A stretch of DNA of 64,000 nt from Macrolepiota albuminosa (GCA_027475525.1 JAMWFC010000092.1:744001-808000), one strand, 5' to 3'; positions 33,168 through 45,568 are shown, counted from the stretch's first letter. The notes: generated from the letters alone by a model not told the origin. Program-made: numbers and translations.

Positions 33168-34852
33168 CTACCGGCCCTCGCCCCCCTCCCCCGGCCAGCC
33201 TCGGAATCCCTCCCCCATCCCCTCCGGACCGTGCTCCCGCAAGACTTCCTCAGCCAACTGTTCCCAGGACAGGAGCAACTCACCCTCGTCCAGAACCCTC
33301 TTGAACCAGGAGCCGGGGGTGGGCACGTTCCTCCGCTGGTGTGCCGACACCACCCGCCCCAACAAGTCGAGGCCCCGTTCTACCCCGGGAGTTGTCACCT
33401 CAGGGCGCTGCCCCTTCCGCAGCACCGCGAGTGCCGCAGCCGCCCCGTCCAGGAGTAAGCGGTGCTCCCGGGCCCAGCCTGAAAATGTCAGTGGGAAATC
33501 GAATCCGAGGATAGGGAGACTCACTCAATGAGGCCATACGGGCCACCACCACGTCCCAGCGCAGGGCCTCTGCCAACCCCTCACCCCCCGGAAGTCCCAC
33601 TCCCTGCCCAAGCCTCGCCCTCAGAGCCTCTAGCTTGGCCTCCACTTCCCCCTGGGCGACCCTGGCCTCCTCCAGGTCCCAGATCATCGCCTCCCGACCC
33701 TCCTCCAGATCCCACCCGGCCGCCGCCTCCTCCCTCGCCCCCTCCCCGTGACCCCCCTGCTCCGGCTCCTGCAGGGCCCCGACTTTGCCAGCTTGTAGTC
33801 CCCCAGACAGGGGGGAGAATGTTGCTGGGGACAGGCATGGGAGGGAGACCGGAGATGGGGTCTCCAGGGGCAAGCGCGCCCTCTTGGATGGCCCCGGTGA
33901 AGGGCTGGGCGACGCCCGCCGTTTCCCCTTGTCAGGGCGCCCCTCACGTTCCTCCTGCCCTGGGGCGCCAGACCGGGTCACCTGGCACGTGATCAAGACC
34001 ACGGGCCGGCCCCGGCCGCCCACCCGGACAACCCCCTGTCCTCCCGCCCCGCCCCCAGGGGCCTCCCCCGACGCCTCCTCCTGAACCGCCGCCGCCCCCG
34101 CGACCCAATCCCTCTCCTCCACCCCCATCCTCCGGGTGATTCCTCCCAACAGCCAACCCTGCTCCCATGAAACGCAATATGCCCTCCAGAGGGCCGAAAC
34201 GGAACAGCGCTCATGATTCAGGCCCAGAACAAGGCGGACGGGACCTCGAATGAGCATGTCACCGAGCGACGCGCACAGTGAAGACACTAGGGAGGATTAG
34301 CCGCAGGACCAGAGGTACGAAGCTACTTACCGGCCCGTTGCTGATACACCAGGCGTGGGGAGGCAGGCCCTGGTGTCTCACTAGCGCCCCCTCGAAGGCC
34401 TCCTGTGTTGCGCTGGCCCACGCAATGTGCTGGGTCTCTGGGACCTCGGAAATGGCCCCCACCGCCATCCCAGAGCGACGGAAACAAGGGGCGACCAGTC
34501 TAGGACGAGGAGGAGGAGGGGGACAAGGGGGACGCACGGTCATCTGCGCAAAAGTGGGCGCGGGACGACCGGTACCTGACCTCGAAGGACCCCTGGGACC
34601 TGCACCAGGGACAGGCGCCGGGAGCCGACTAGGACCCACCTCCAGGGCAGGATTACTGTGTTGTTCTGGAATAGGAAGGTCAGCTGAGACAGGCGGACGA
34701 CACAGGAAGCACTCACGTTGCCGGACGAGCTCTGCCACGCGCTCCCAGTCCAGGCATGCTTGGTACCACGTGTCCCGGGCCTCCCAGGCCATGAGGGGCG
34801 CGACCTCGTTAGTTTGGGGGGGCGTCGGGGAATGGGTTGGCGTACGCAACAT
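33168..34852 (-). CDS. Antisense four-exon gene of copy B
   Basis: Exons on the minus strand: 34852-34717 (136 bp), 34665-34331 (335 bp), 34286-33525 (762 bp) and 33478-33168 (311 bp), ending at TAG. Introns are 51, 44 and 46 bp; all are GT..AG with branch-like CTGAC or CTAAT near the acceptor. Junction phases agree with a continuous protein of about 514 residues, except for one small indel in the loop of the cysteine cluster, which also removes cysteines 4 and 5 (reads LGLNHERC). Downstream come the basic stretch KGKRRASPSPSPGPSKRAR, a coiled-coil segment (LEEARVAQGEVEAKLEALR) and the conserved WAREHRLLLDG and LLSWEQLAEEVLREHGPE blocks. Gag and pol of this same copy are full of stops. Function unknown. 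Confidence 0.72.
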
Positions 34853-34970
34853 GTTTGAACTTGACGGTAAAAAATTTTTTTTCGATACATGGCGAGTCAG
34901 GTGCCAGATCCCACGGTTGAACCCCGGTCCGAACCACCGGCTACACGCACCTCAGAGGGTCTCGGCGCTG

Positions 34971-34983
34971 AGGGGGGGGGTGA
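34971..34983 (+). other. Polypurine tract of copy B
   Basis: A plus nine Gs and TGA against the TGTCA of the 3' LTR. Confidence 0.75.
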
Positions 34984-35712
34984 TGTCACGACCCCTTCCC
35001 TCTGGACCCACCCCGGGACACCCCTGGAACACCATCCAGGACCCTCCCTCCGACCTCACAGGACACGCCCCGCCGTCACCACCACTGACACCGCCATCAG
35101 CCGCCACCGGCCCCAATCAACGATCGGATCATGTGACTCATTCCCGGCCATCACGCATCACGCATCACGGCTCCCTCCGCGCCAATTGATCGCGTGCCCC
35201 ACACACGCGATCCCGGTATTCAGCCCCTGCCGCTACTCAATGACCCCCAGAACCCATCCCAGACACCCCGGAACCCTGAGACCCGGTCCCGTAGTACTTA
35301 TAGCATAGCTCCCTGTTGTATTCGCTAGTCTTGATATTACATACACTGTTACCTTGCATTACTTGGATTGTTGCGTGCCCTCTATTTGACTGGTACGCAT
35401 TGACTGGCACGCTTGACTGGCACGCTTGGATAATCGCGTGCTCTAAGGCTGGTACGCACTTCGTGACTTTAACTTACTAACTTGGTCTCGTCTTAGAACC
35501 TCCGGTTTGCGACTCGACCCCCACCCAAACTCCCCAGTTACCACCACCCAAAACCCCCGGACTAAGTCCCCTCTCCCGGGATTTCCCTGTCCACGTCTTG
35601 AACCCCGGAGTCCTAGCCCCGGAGTTCCAGACACCCAAGTATCCGTGGGTCAAGTCCGCATTGTAAGGGCGATTGCTTTCCCGGAAAGCCCCTGACTCAG
35701 CGGAACCTGACA
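34984..35712 (+). repeat. 3' LTR of copy B
   Basis: 729 bp, TGTCACGACC to GGAACCTGACA, with the same TATA to start spacing (start at 35327). It lacks about 27 bp present in the 5' LTR and has about 12 bp extra near its left end. Confidence 0.93.
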
Positions 35713-35717
35713 CCCCA
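35713..35717. other. Target-site duplication CCCCA, right
   Basis: Matches 24647-24651 and confirms B as a genuine insertion into C. Confidence 0.85.
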
Positions 35718-37085
35718 CACATGCGTAACCAAGACCATAGGACAGATATGTCAGGTCCGGATGGGCACGGTAGTACCGTGCTCAAGGTGGAGAGCAAGGC
35801 ATCTGTGATGCCATGCGTGCCCATGGCAGAAACGTTGAGCAACAGAGTTGCATATCAACGTATGCGCAATGGCAACCTCAGGACTAAGGGACAGTCCCTT
35901 ATCGACAATCAGGGCATATTCGAGGGCACTAAGCCCATTGACGAGATGCATCGTCAATTCGTCATGCAAGGTCAGGAGAATCAAGCTTCTCCAGTTCCAG
36001 GGCGGCGCAATGATCATGATTGAGGAGACTTCCTTGATCAAGATGGTGCCACAAGACGTGATGCCCCTGGTAACGGCCAGGATGACGGCCCTAGGTCAAC
36101 TCCTCGAGACGAGAGCAATTATGCCCACAGTCAAGGAGGCTCAGGATGCCCTCCACAGGGTGGACGAGGGAAGTCACTTCCCCATGCCACTGATTTGGCA
36201 ACTAGGTCCCCGGGTCAGCGGGAGGCCATTCAAATGCATCGTGAAGCCATGCATGATTGCCTGCATTTAGTAGTTGATGATGCCCTGGGTGTAACCTTAC
36301 AGTTACCAGACAGAGTGGAGCTGCGTAAAGCAGACAGTAGGCACATTCGCGCCTATACAGGCGCGTCCAAGTTCAGCGACCTGGAAGATTGGGTGATGGA
36401 TGTATGCACCCATCTCGCCATGTGCTTATACGGAGGTGACCGTATGGAACGAGAACGAATCTTCATTCTTCCTGAGTTCTTGGCCAGAGAGGCCATGGGG
36501 TGGTTTCAATGGGCAGTACTGCACATCAACTGTGTCCAATATGACTGGACGTTCAAAGGAGTCCTTACAGGACTGTACGACCAATTTGTGCACCCCTCAA
36601 TGCTCCAGGATGTGAGGCAGGATTTCCAGTCTGCCAAGTACACTGAGAAGTTGGGAGTGCAAGGGTTCTATGATACCCTTAATGACCATGCCCAGAATAT
36701 GGCAGTATACCCGGACAGGTATACAATGCTCGAAACATTCCTGGATGGCATTCCAGCAGACATGCGCCGCTATTTGATACGTGAGGACAGACTGTCCCCA
36801 GAAGTCAACGATGTGGAAGAGTTTGTGGCATATGCCATCAGGTATGAGCAGTCCCTAAAGACTGCTAACCACTACAAACATTGGAGTGGACACAAAGGGG
36901 GACCCAGGCGACTACTGCCTGGTGGGACACCCTCACGGGGTCAGCATGTGGGGACCTTCCTGGCCAAAAAGACCGACTTGGACCATGACCACAACACACG
37001 GTTTGTGGTATGCAGAACCCCTGCTGCGAACTGAGGGCAGAGCCACCCACACCCAGAGCAGGCGCCAGACGGAGAACATCCTAAA
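35718..37085 (+). pseudogene. gag: gag of copy C, central and C-terminal part (after B)
   Basis: The sequence resumes with NRVAYQRMRNGNLR, matching ERVAYQRMRNQDLK of copy D. The capsid region is open at 36195-37034, with landmarks SKFSDLEDWVMDVCTHLA, YTEKLGVQGFYDTLNDHAQN and VEEFVAYAIRYEQ, which are near-identical to copy D. A TGA at 37032-37034 sits where the frame would continue into the zinc knuckle. This part should form the core of the particle shell. Confidence 0.8.
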
Positions 37086-37830
37086 CCAAGGCCAGACTTC
37101 AAGCCAGCCAACCCACCAGGGCAGTCAGGGACTTGTTTTGCGTGTGGCCAACCAGGCCACTACGCTACCAACTGCCCCGCAAAGCTGGGAGCCCCAAGGA
37201 AGGGGTATACACCCTGCGCCCACCTTTGAGCTGCACATACTGCAGCCACAAGTGGGAGTGATGGAGACGTATCTGCCGAGTCTGAGGCAGAGCACCCCAC
37301 AAACGACCAGGAGCCCCCAGAGGAGGCATTGGGTGCTGAGCCCGAGAGTGTGGTTGTGGAGGAGGAGGAGTACATCACAGTCGACGTATATGATGACGTC
37401 TACGACAATGAGTACTACAGTCATGACAGGGACTTCGAGTGCCTAGCGGCGATGACAGATTGGCCATCCACAAATTATCCCAAAAAGAATAACGTGGTTT
37501 GGATGAAGAAGGTGACTCTTCGTCGTGCAGAGGGCACTTTGCAGCACCCTACATTGAAACAGGCAGACAAGGAGTGCCTGGTCTCGTATGTGGACATAGA
37601 TGGCCACAAGGCATGGACCCTATGGGACTCTGGGAGTACTACATCGGGCATAACGCCCCAGTTTGCCCATGTGTACGGAATATCTGTGCAGGAGTTGGAT
37701 GCGCCATTGGTGTTACAGCTGGGCACCATAGGGAGCCAAGCCATGGTGCAGTATGGGACAAATGTGACTGTCCAAACACCGGGCTCATGTAGCCAGGAAT
37801 ACATGGATGTAGCAAACTTCGATCGCTACA

Positions 37831-37984
37831 ATATGATACTGGGAATGCCATTCATGCGGCATAACAAAGTCATATTAGACTTTGACCACTGTCAGGTACT
37901 AGTGAATATATGATACTGGGAATGCCATTCATGCGGCGTAACAAAGTCATATTAGACTTTGACCACTGTCAGGTACTAGTGAAT
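37831..37984. repeat. 77-bp-offset duplication, protease of C
   Basis: One difference (GGCATAAC/GGCGTAAC). Confidence 0.96.
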
Positions 37985-40863
37985 GGGAAAGTGATCCCAG
38001 CTGAATGAGCTACAGCAGAAAGGAGTCTCCATGACTTGGCTGGCGCAGAGTGCCGGCGGTGGAGGATGTGGAGGAGGAAGTGCAGGCTATGCCTGGACTA
38101 AGCGCAGACCACAACATGGTGATAATGAGCAAGGAGGAGTATCAAGCCTCCAAGAGGAGCAACGAGTGAATAGCCGCTCATGATATTTGAGGCGCAAAGC
38201 CTCCAGACAAGCGCCATCAAAAGGCGAGACAACGGGAGGACTCAGTGGATGTATGTCCATCTACGTCCTCACGAGTCAAGTTGGATGACTTGAGAGACAG
38301 CATCCGAGAGGTGGAAGCCTCAGGAGAGGGGGACACACGGTCCCTATGGGAGTGACCAGCACCCCTGCCAGAGTATGACTGGGCATACGACCCCCGAATG
38401 CCGCAAGAGTGGAACGAGCTGGTGGCAGCCACGTGTGTGCAAAATGCGCACCAGAGACGGATGACCGTCCAACCAGCGTATCGCCAGCCAGCCTCAGACG
38501 AGGTGTCTGTAGCGTACTCACTTGTACATGAGGGGAAAAGCCTCGTGGCCTATACGGCAGTGGCAGCGGGTTCTCCGCTGAGACTACATATACCCGATGA
38601 CAGTGTCAATCGGGTGCTTGCAATGCATGAGCAATATGCACCGCCGCCTCGGCCACCCTCAGAGATGGTGGAAGTACTTCCTCCGGTATGTATGAAGGGG
38701 AAGCAGAAGGTGACAAGCCTTCGTGAGGAAGATATACCTCAGTTGTATCAGCAATGGCAAGAAGAATTTGCTGACATGGTCAATGGGACCAAGGAGGAGC
38801 TTCCGCCATGGCAGGAGGTGAACCATGAGATCAATCTCATAGACAAGAGCAAGCAGTATAAGTACCACTTGCCACGCTGCCCGCGCGCACTCCAGGAGCA
38901 ACTACGCAATAAAACTAATTGCTATTTAAATGCTCAATGGTGGTCTCCATGCACCACTGCCCAAGCTGCACCATTATTGTGCATCCCGAAGAAGGATGGA
39001 TCCCTTCGAACAGCTCTTGATGCGCGTCAGCGCAATGACAACACTATAAAGGATGTAACTCCTTTACCAGATCAGGAGGTGATCTGGGAAGACGTGGCTC
39101 GGGAGAAGTACCGCTTGAAGATTGACCTTACTGATGCTTACGAGCAGGTGTACATTTGCACCGAGGACGTATCCAAGACCGTATTTGCATCGATCATGGG
39201 TACGTTTACAAGCAACATAATGCAGATTGGAGACTGTAATGCTCCTGCAACCTTCCAGAGGCTAATGACCTCTATTTTTTGAGATGTAATAGGACGTTTT
39301 ATGCACGTCTACTTAGATGATATATTCATCTACTCGGATTCTATGGAGGAGCATGAGCAGCACCTCAGAGTTGTATTCGAACGACTACGCAAGTACAAGC
39401 TGTACTTGAAGTGGAAGAAATGTGAGCTTTACGCTCAGAGTATAGACTGCCTAGGGCATGTCATAGATGAGCAGGGTATCCACTCTGATCAGGACAAGCT
39501 CAATCGCATTTGGAAGTGGCACACGCCCTGAAACTACAATGACATCCAACGATTTGTTGGCCTTGTCAACTACATATTGAGCTTCTTGCCCGATGTCACA
39601 GCCTATACTGGGCCACTTATGGCCATGACGCAGAATGGGTCACCGTTCAATTGGAGGCCGTTGCACCAGCGGTGCTTCGAGATGGTCAAACAGATCTGTA
39701 CGAAGACTCCGGTGATTCGACCAATTGACCCTAGATGGGACAAGCCGATATGGCTCATCTGCGACGTGTCCAAGACAGGCATCGGAGCCATGTATGGTCA
39801 GGGAAGCAGCTGGCAGACGTGCCGCCCAGCAGGGTTCATGTTGAAGAAGTTTACAACGGCCCAGCAGAACTATGCGGTGCATGAGCTGGAGACTCTTGCC
39901 ATACTCGAGGCCCTCCTCAAGTGGGAGGATAAGCTGATGGGAAAACTCAGGTGAACTTGTTGCCGTGTCAGCGACGTTGGATAGACTACATGTTGAGATA
40001 TCAGTTTGACATCACCTATGTTAAAGGTGAACTCAACAAAGTGGCAGACTGCTTGTCACGCTACTTTGAGAGTGATGTAGTTGGGGAGGCTCACAAGCCT
40101 CATGAGTATGTGCAGGCAGACTGCCGCATAGACCCTGATGGAGAGGATTTACCTCTCCACCGATACCAGGAGCTCAGGGAGCATGTCCTGGAAGTACGCG
40201 CTATGCGTGACGATGAACAGAGGCGAAGCACTCGCCTCAGAGAGCAGCGTGAAGAGCAGGACATAGCTGCCCAATTGCTCAAGGAGCATGAAGCCGTTGA
40301 CCCAGTGTCCACTGGGGAGCATGAGCACCCCGATATACCCGTTACGCTTGCGGAGATGCTCGAAGGCGAATTGCCTTCATCCCAGCCCCCTAGCCTGGTC
40401 AGCGACGACTTCCAGAAGGAAGTGGTGCAGGACTATGGCGATGATTCTCTCTTTGCCAAGATAATTGCTAGTTCTAACGACCATCCTCGGTTCAGGCATG
40501 AGCCTGGTAGACTCATCACGATGGAGAACCGCCAAGGGGTGGCAGTGGTATGCCTCCCCTGTACGTGAACCATTATTACGCAGGTCTTGGACCAGGCCCA
40601 TGCACTGGTGGGGCACTTTGGTGCTGCCAGGACGTTGGGCTACATCCGAAGATGGTATTGGTGGCCACGTATGGCCCAAGAAGTGACTAAGTTCTGCGCT
40701 TCATGCGCAGCATGTCAGAGGGCAAAGCTGCCCCCTGGATCCTCTCCCGGAAAGCTACACCAGCTACCCATGCCAGTGAAGCCTTGGGATTCCATTGGAA
40801 TGGACTTCGTAGGTCCCTTTCCCGAGTCCAGAGAGTTCGATTACCTCTGGGTGGTAATATGCC

Positions 40864-41017
40864 GCATGATGAGCATGGTGCACCTCATACCGGTGCGAAC
40901 TACGCTGACGGCTAAGGAGCTGTCATGGATCTACCTTAGGGCATGATGAGCATGGTGCACCTCATACCGGTGCGAACTACGCTGACGGCTAAGGAGCTGT
41001 CATGGATCTACCTTAGG
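40864..41017. repeat. 77-bp-offset duplication, integrase of C
   Basis: Units 40864-40940 and 40941-41017. Confidence 0.97.
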
Positions 41018-42070
41018 GAGATTGTTAGGCTGCATGGGCTGCCTAGCACCATTGTAAGCGACCGTGACTCAAAGTTCACGTCTCAATGGTGGAGGGAACT
41101 CCACAAACTGTTAGGAGCGCAACTCCTCATGTCGACGTCCTTCCATCCTCAAACGGATGGGCAAACGGAGCGGGCTAACCGCAGTATAGGCCAGATCCTA
41201 AGGGCAGTTGTTCACCCTGACCAACGGGACTGGGTGGACTGGTGTCCACTCACTGAGTTCACGATTAACACGAGTATCTCAGATACAACAGGGTATGCAC
41301 CCTTTGAGCTCAACGGAGGGTACTTGCCCTCCATGCTGCACAAAGTTTGTGCTGATACGGTGGCCCACTGAGGAGTTGTCGAGTTCGCCAGGCAGGCCCT
41401 GGAGAACATTGCGGCGGTGCATGACGCCATCATAGAGGCGCGAGTCTTTCAGGCAAAAAATGCCAATCACCGTAGGCAAGCAGAACCGCCAATAGCAGTA
41501 GAAGCGTTGGTTTACCTATCAACATGTAACCTGAGACTCCCAAAGGGTCAGGCGAGTAAACTCTGCCTGAAATGGGTAGGCCCATACCGTGTTCTAGATG
41601 CAGAGCCAAGTACCTCCAACTACGTGTTGGAGCTGCCTCTGGCATTGCAGGAACGATGCATCATTTCAAAGTTTCACGTGTCGCTGTTGCAACCATACAG
41701 CACATCTGACGATGCGCTATTCCCTAACAGGGCAACTCCAGGCCCCTATGATTTTGGGGCTCGAGATGATGACAAATGGTTCATCGAGTGCATCATTGGG
41801 CACCAGTGGACTGAGCGTAACACGCTTGAGTTTGAGGTACGCTGGTCCCTCGGGGACACAACATGGGAGCCACACTCTCATTGCTCCAAGTTGGCAGCAC
41901 TTGACCGTTATTTGGAGTTGAAGGGCGTTAAGCGCCCACATCAATTAAGTAAGCATGCCGGCGCTTAATTTGATTGGCAGTGCCAATCGTGGCTTGGCTG
42001 AGTTGGTCAGCAGCTGTGGCTGAAACACGTCTTAAAAGGCGAAATTTCTTTGTCGCTTTTTTCCTCAACC

Positions 42071-45000
42071 ATGGACAACATGCCCATGGACCAGAGTGAG
42101 CAGCAGCAGCAGTTTGAGATTGTGCCGTTGGTCTTACCGTCGGCTGAAGGGGGGGGGCAGATGGCTCCCCCACTGACCCAAAATGCGCCCCAGTGGAGAC
42201 AATTGCAACAGGCCGTGGGCTTCCCACAGCAGCAGCAACCACCAGCGGCAGGCTACCTGCTGCAGCAGCCGGTGATCAGTGGCTATCTGCCACTCCAACC
42301 CATGCAGGGCAACTTCATGCCCCAGAATGCACTTGTGGGCGGCTATCAGCCCCAACAACCAGTATCGGGCACTTATGCGCCACATCACACAGAGGGCCAA
42401 TTCCAGCAACAGGCCTACGGGGGGCTAGTCAGCCCCCAAGCAGCGCCAGGATGGGGACAGTTTGCCCCCGCTATGGTGAGAGGGGCTATGGGTGCACATC
42501 TGTTGCCCCAGTTTACCACCCTGGCGCACTACCCTGGGATGGGTGGTGTGCCTGTAATGATGCCGTACCCCCCGGCTTGGATGGGGGCTTGGGGCGCAAT
42601 GCCCCAGTACAGCAGCTTGCATGAGGCGCCAGCCAAGGGAGGCCAGTCGATTTTCCTGTCGACCACAGCACTAATTGACAATCTAGAGGGACGCCAAGCA
42701 TCCCTTGTGCAGGCCACCATGGCCATTGAGAGTACAGAAACTCTCAATACAGAACGAAGCATCAGTTCATCGGCTGATGCGTCGACAGAGAGCCTGGCCA
42801 AGCTCTCCTTGCTACAGCGGCTGGAAATGCCGCACCAATCCGAGCCCAGCTCAGAAGAAGAGTCATGTCCTCAACACGACAAAGGAAAAGCACGGGCTGT
42901 CGAGCCCAGTCTCAACCAGGACTTAGTCCTGGCTACCCTTCTCCAACGCCTGGGAGACAATGGGTACAATGTACCCGCAGAGTCATCATTCCTCCACAAT
43001 GTGGAGATGGTCGTCCTCATCAGCTGGATGATGAACAACATGGATCATATGCATGCCCAGCGCAAAACTGATCTCCTTGCCATATCGGCCACTTGTAAGC
43101 GGCAGACTACACCTCCAAGTCAGGACACCGACTCCAGTAAAAGGGCACGTCGGCAAGGAGTGGAGAACCCGCCCTCCTGCTCGATTAAGTCGAGTGTTGT
43201 TGCCCCTGGCCGGGAGGCCGGCCTAGGATGGGACATCATTCCCTATGAAGATGTCCCTGCTCCAGCCGCCCCCTGGCTTATCCAGCACCTCGCCAGCGGC
43301 GCGTCTGAGGTCGCATCTTCACGACCAGTATCTGTGGTTTCCACCACGCACTCTGGGGAGCAGAGTTCCAGGGGCGTGAGCACACGCTCCACTGAGGCTA
43401 AGGCCTCACAACCCTGAAAGGATCGTCGGGGTAAGCAACCGGAAGGGCATGCGTACGTCAATGTGCACTTCCCTGAGGATGCCCTGAAAGGGGCCCCAGG
43501 GGCTAACATCCCCTTTTTACCCGCAATACTGGTAGAGGGCCCGCCAGCCCAACTTCTGCAGTGTGTGTGGGCAATGGACCCACGGTCTGATAAGTTGGAG
43601 CCGGAGAGGCTGCCATCCCTGCCCTCCGATGACGACTGGTATGAGGAGCCTGAAGAGGCTCGCATGGAATCCCCTGTGCCGCATGAGACAGCAGCACAAC
43701 ATATGGCGCGCAAACGGCGCAACAGCAATCGACAGGCCAAGATGGACTGTTGGGCGCAGGATAGCACCAAGCGAGGAGCTGCCCTCCTCGAGGACAAAAC
43801 TGGGCACATCCCTGATGCGCTCGGTGTTGTGATCTACCGTGATCACACTGTTGAGCGCCAGAACTCATTCTTTGGTGCGGGGTTAGCTCCCCAGTTCTAT
43901 TGGTCGCCAGTGACCAATACCATCTTCGTCGGGCAAGAAGCCTGCGCAGCCAGGTCCTTCAAGACCGATAAAGAGGGCAATGCCGTGTCGACGCCCCACA
44001 ACAGTAAGGTGTACCAAGTGGCACCTCGCAGGTTTCCCCGCAGTCCTCAAGAAGTCCACAGGCTTCATGCACTGGTTAACAACCAGTTTACGCCGATTCG
44101 TCAGTGTCAGTTGGGCTACTTATTGCTCAACAAATTCAAGCGGGTGGCGCTCAACTGCTACCCTACTGCCCGAGACAGAGCCATGTCTCACTTACTCGAC
44201 GAGGTCACATATAGGACCATTGCGGTACCCTTTGTGAGTCCAGAGGAGCGGGAGAACATCCCACAAATGATTGTTCCAATGCGGATCTATCACTGCAAAG
44301 AGGAAGGGAGAATTGCTTTTGTTGGCCTTACTCCCCCTGATCCAAAGCAACCATTTGCTTTGGACTACCTGGGCTCATATGCCCTTCTCTATGGACGTCC
44401 AACGTATAGACTGGTCTGGCCATGGACCGAGCCATGCGCATTCATTGGCGCAGCCTCTTTGGGTTTGTGCTTGTATGTGCCCTCAGCGCCAGCCGCCCCT
44501 CCAAGTCCACAGTACACAAGTACCTGGCCTATGTATTTGCAAGGCCAGGCCTCTACAAAGAGGCCGTGGCTGAGTACGAGGCAGCTAGGGGGCAAGTCTT
44601 TGTGCCCCTCCACGCCGACGACCCTAACTTCGAGGCTTGGGCTGTGGACATCCTGGAAGCATCAGCTTCCGTGTTCACCACTTCGGACACTTTACGCATC
44701 CTTCTTCACAATCAAATTCCGGTCAGCTGGGCTGACCATGCATATACTTATGGGGTCACCTACTTGGCCCATCTCTTCTTCAGCGACAGCCGGCTCTACA
44801 ACGAGGCGGCTGCTATCGACAACAAGAGGCTGCAACGCCTCGACCATTACGGTACACCCCAGTCCATTGCTCAGTGGGATGGGTGGCATGAGGCCACCAT
44901 TGGCGATTGACAATGCCTGATGCTCCAGCAACAGGACAGTCATTGTGCTTACGACAACGCACTCACCAAGGAGATGTACCTCCTCATTGGGCAAGACATT

Positions 45001-45282
45001 CATGCCCACAAAATCTGGACGCGCCAGTACCCGTCCAACACTGGGGATCTTCCTGATCCCCAACCACCTATCCTGGGGTCAACCATCGACCCCAATCTCA
45101 CACTGTCCCCCCTCCAGGACTATGACGACTCCCTGCCAGTAGCAGGGCCTTCGGGCACCTCCTATGCGCCCGCACCCGAGGATGAACTCCTCGATTACGA
45201 CATGGACGACGCGACTGCCGATCCATTCCGGGAGCCTGGGGACTCTCCCATTGCCCCCGTCTCTGACTTACCAACGGCCTGA
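42071..45282 (+). pseudogene. ORF3 of copy C, sense-strand gene after pol
   Basis: Not recognised. ATG 42071 opens a frame that runs, through a TGA at 43415-43417, a frameshift near 44470 and a TGA at 44908-44910, to the stop at 45280-45282, about 1,070 codons. The N-terminal 200 residues are rich in Q, P, G and M. The middle has KRARR and KRRNSNRQAK basic patches. The C-terminal half looks globular (YRTIAVPFVSPEEREN, WADHAYTYGVTYLAHLFF). No signal peptide or membrane segment is apparent, so an envelope protein is unlikely despite the env-like position. Related pieces occur in copy D and in the relic at 21953-22925, so it is a family trait rather than a captured fragment. Confidence 0.65.
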
Positions 45283-45315
45283 CCGTTGTCTTATCTTGAG
45301 ACCATAGCTCAGTCT

Positions 45316-45327
45316 GATTGGGGGGTG
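45316..45327 (+). other. Polypurine tract of copy C
   Basis: A short G-rich run (TTGGGGGGTG) directly precedes the TGTAG start of the LTR. Confidence 0.55.
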
Positions 45328-45492
45328 TGTAGCATAGTCCGCTATGTGGCATTGGCCACATAGCTTTACTTACTGTAGTAGATATTATATTATATTTATT
45401 ATAATATAGTATTAATATATTAATTACTTTACCATATATATATGTACATATGTGCTGCTTATTAAGCAGCTTATTTTTGTGTTTGTACTACA
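45328..45492 (+). repeat. LTR shared by copies C (3') and D (5')
   Basis: 165 bp, TGTAGCATAG to TACTACA. Perfect inverted repeats GCTATGTGGC ATT(G) GCCACATAGC and GCTGCTT ATT AAGCAGC flank an AT-rich centre. The internal start of D (TAGTCAATAGACC) follows immediately, as it does in C after 23268. Confidence 0.85.
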
Positions 45493-45568
45493 TAGTCAAT
45501 AGACCAGACTGGTCTGATTCTGTGCAGTGTGAACATTAAGCTCACAAATTCCTGTAACTTCGTTACAA
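45493..45568 (+). other. Leader of copy D with a GACCAG/CTGGTC hairpin
   Basis: The first bases after the LTR include the perfect palindrome GACCAGACTGGTC. No tRNA-type TGG primer site abuts the LTR. The same leader is at 23269 in C. Confidence 0.45.

Larger units (their letters stand above)
24652..35712 (+). mobile_element. Family-1 Ty3/gypsy chromovirus, copy B, complete, nested in C
   Basis: This is the only complete family-1 copy: 5' LTR, primer-binding site, gag, pol, antisense gene, purine tract and 3' LTR, flanked by CCCCA on both sides. Gag and pol carry many TGA codons where copy A has CGA, so it cannot make its own proteins, although the antisense gene keeps its splice sites. The two LTRs differ by scattered transitions and a few indels (among them about 27 bp present only in the 5' LTR), so the insertion is not recent. 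Confidence 0.95.
37086..41968 (+). pseudogene. pol: pro-pol of copy C, several stops
   Basis: The CCHC knuckle (CFACGQPGHYATNC) is at 37134-37175, in the same frame as capsid and protease. Protease has DSGST at about 37627 and MILGMPF near 37835. RT follows (38398-39282, KIDLTDAYEQV, YLDD at 39310-39321), then RNase H (LICDVSKTG; its centre is lost in a deletion at about 39945), an integrase finger and DD35E core (GMDFVGPFPE, VSDRDSKF, DGQTERAN), and a chromodomain-like end (LEFEVRWSLGDTTWEPHS). Stops include TGA at about 38354 and 39280. The 77-bp duplications 37908-37984 and 40941-41017 shift the frame. Confidence 0.85.
22926..45492 (+). mobile_element. Family-2 Ty3/gypsy element, copy C, interrupted by copy B
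   Basis: LTRs at 22926-23268 and 45328-45492 bracket gag, pro-pol and ORF3 in one direction. The internal part is split at 24651/35713 by insertion of copy B. Removing B and one CCCCA repeat restores a continuous gag reading. The left flank is an ORF3 relic of a related element. No target duplication can be read, because the right LTR is shared with copy D and the outer end lies beyond the window. Confidence 0.88.

Noticed and set aside
41090..41200. Possible loss of the integrase catalytic glutamate in family 2 (NRSIGQI)
   Set aside because: Counting 35 residues from the second aspartate places the catalytic glutamate in DGQTE, which is intact. The G lies further downstream.
42071..45282. 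ORF3 as an envelope gene
   Set aside because: No signal peptide, no transmembrane helix and no fusion-like segment were seen. Position alone is not enough.
45493..45530. Self-priming in family 2
   Set aside because: No stretch of the family-2 LTR is complementary to the bases after it, so the mechanism proposed for family 1 cannot be extended.
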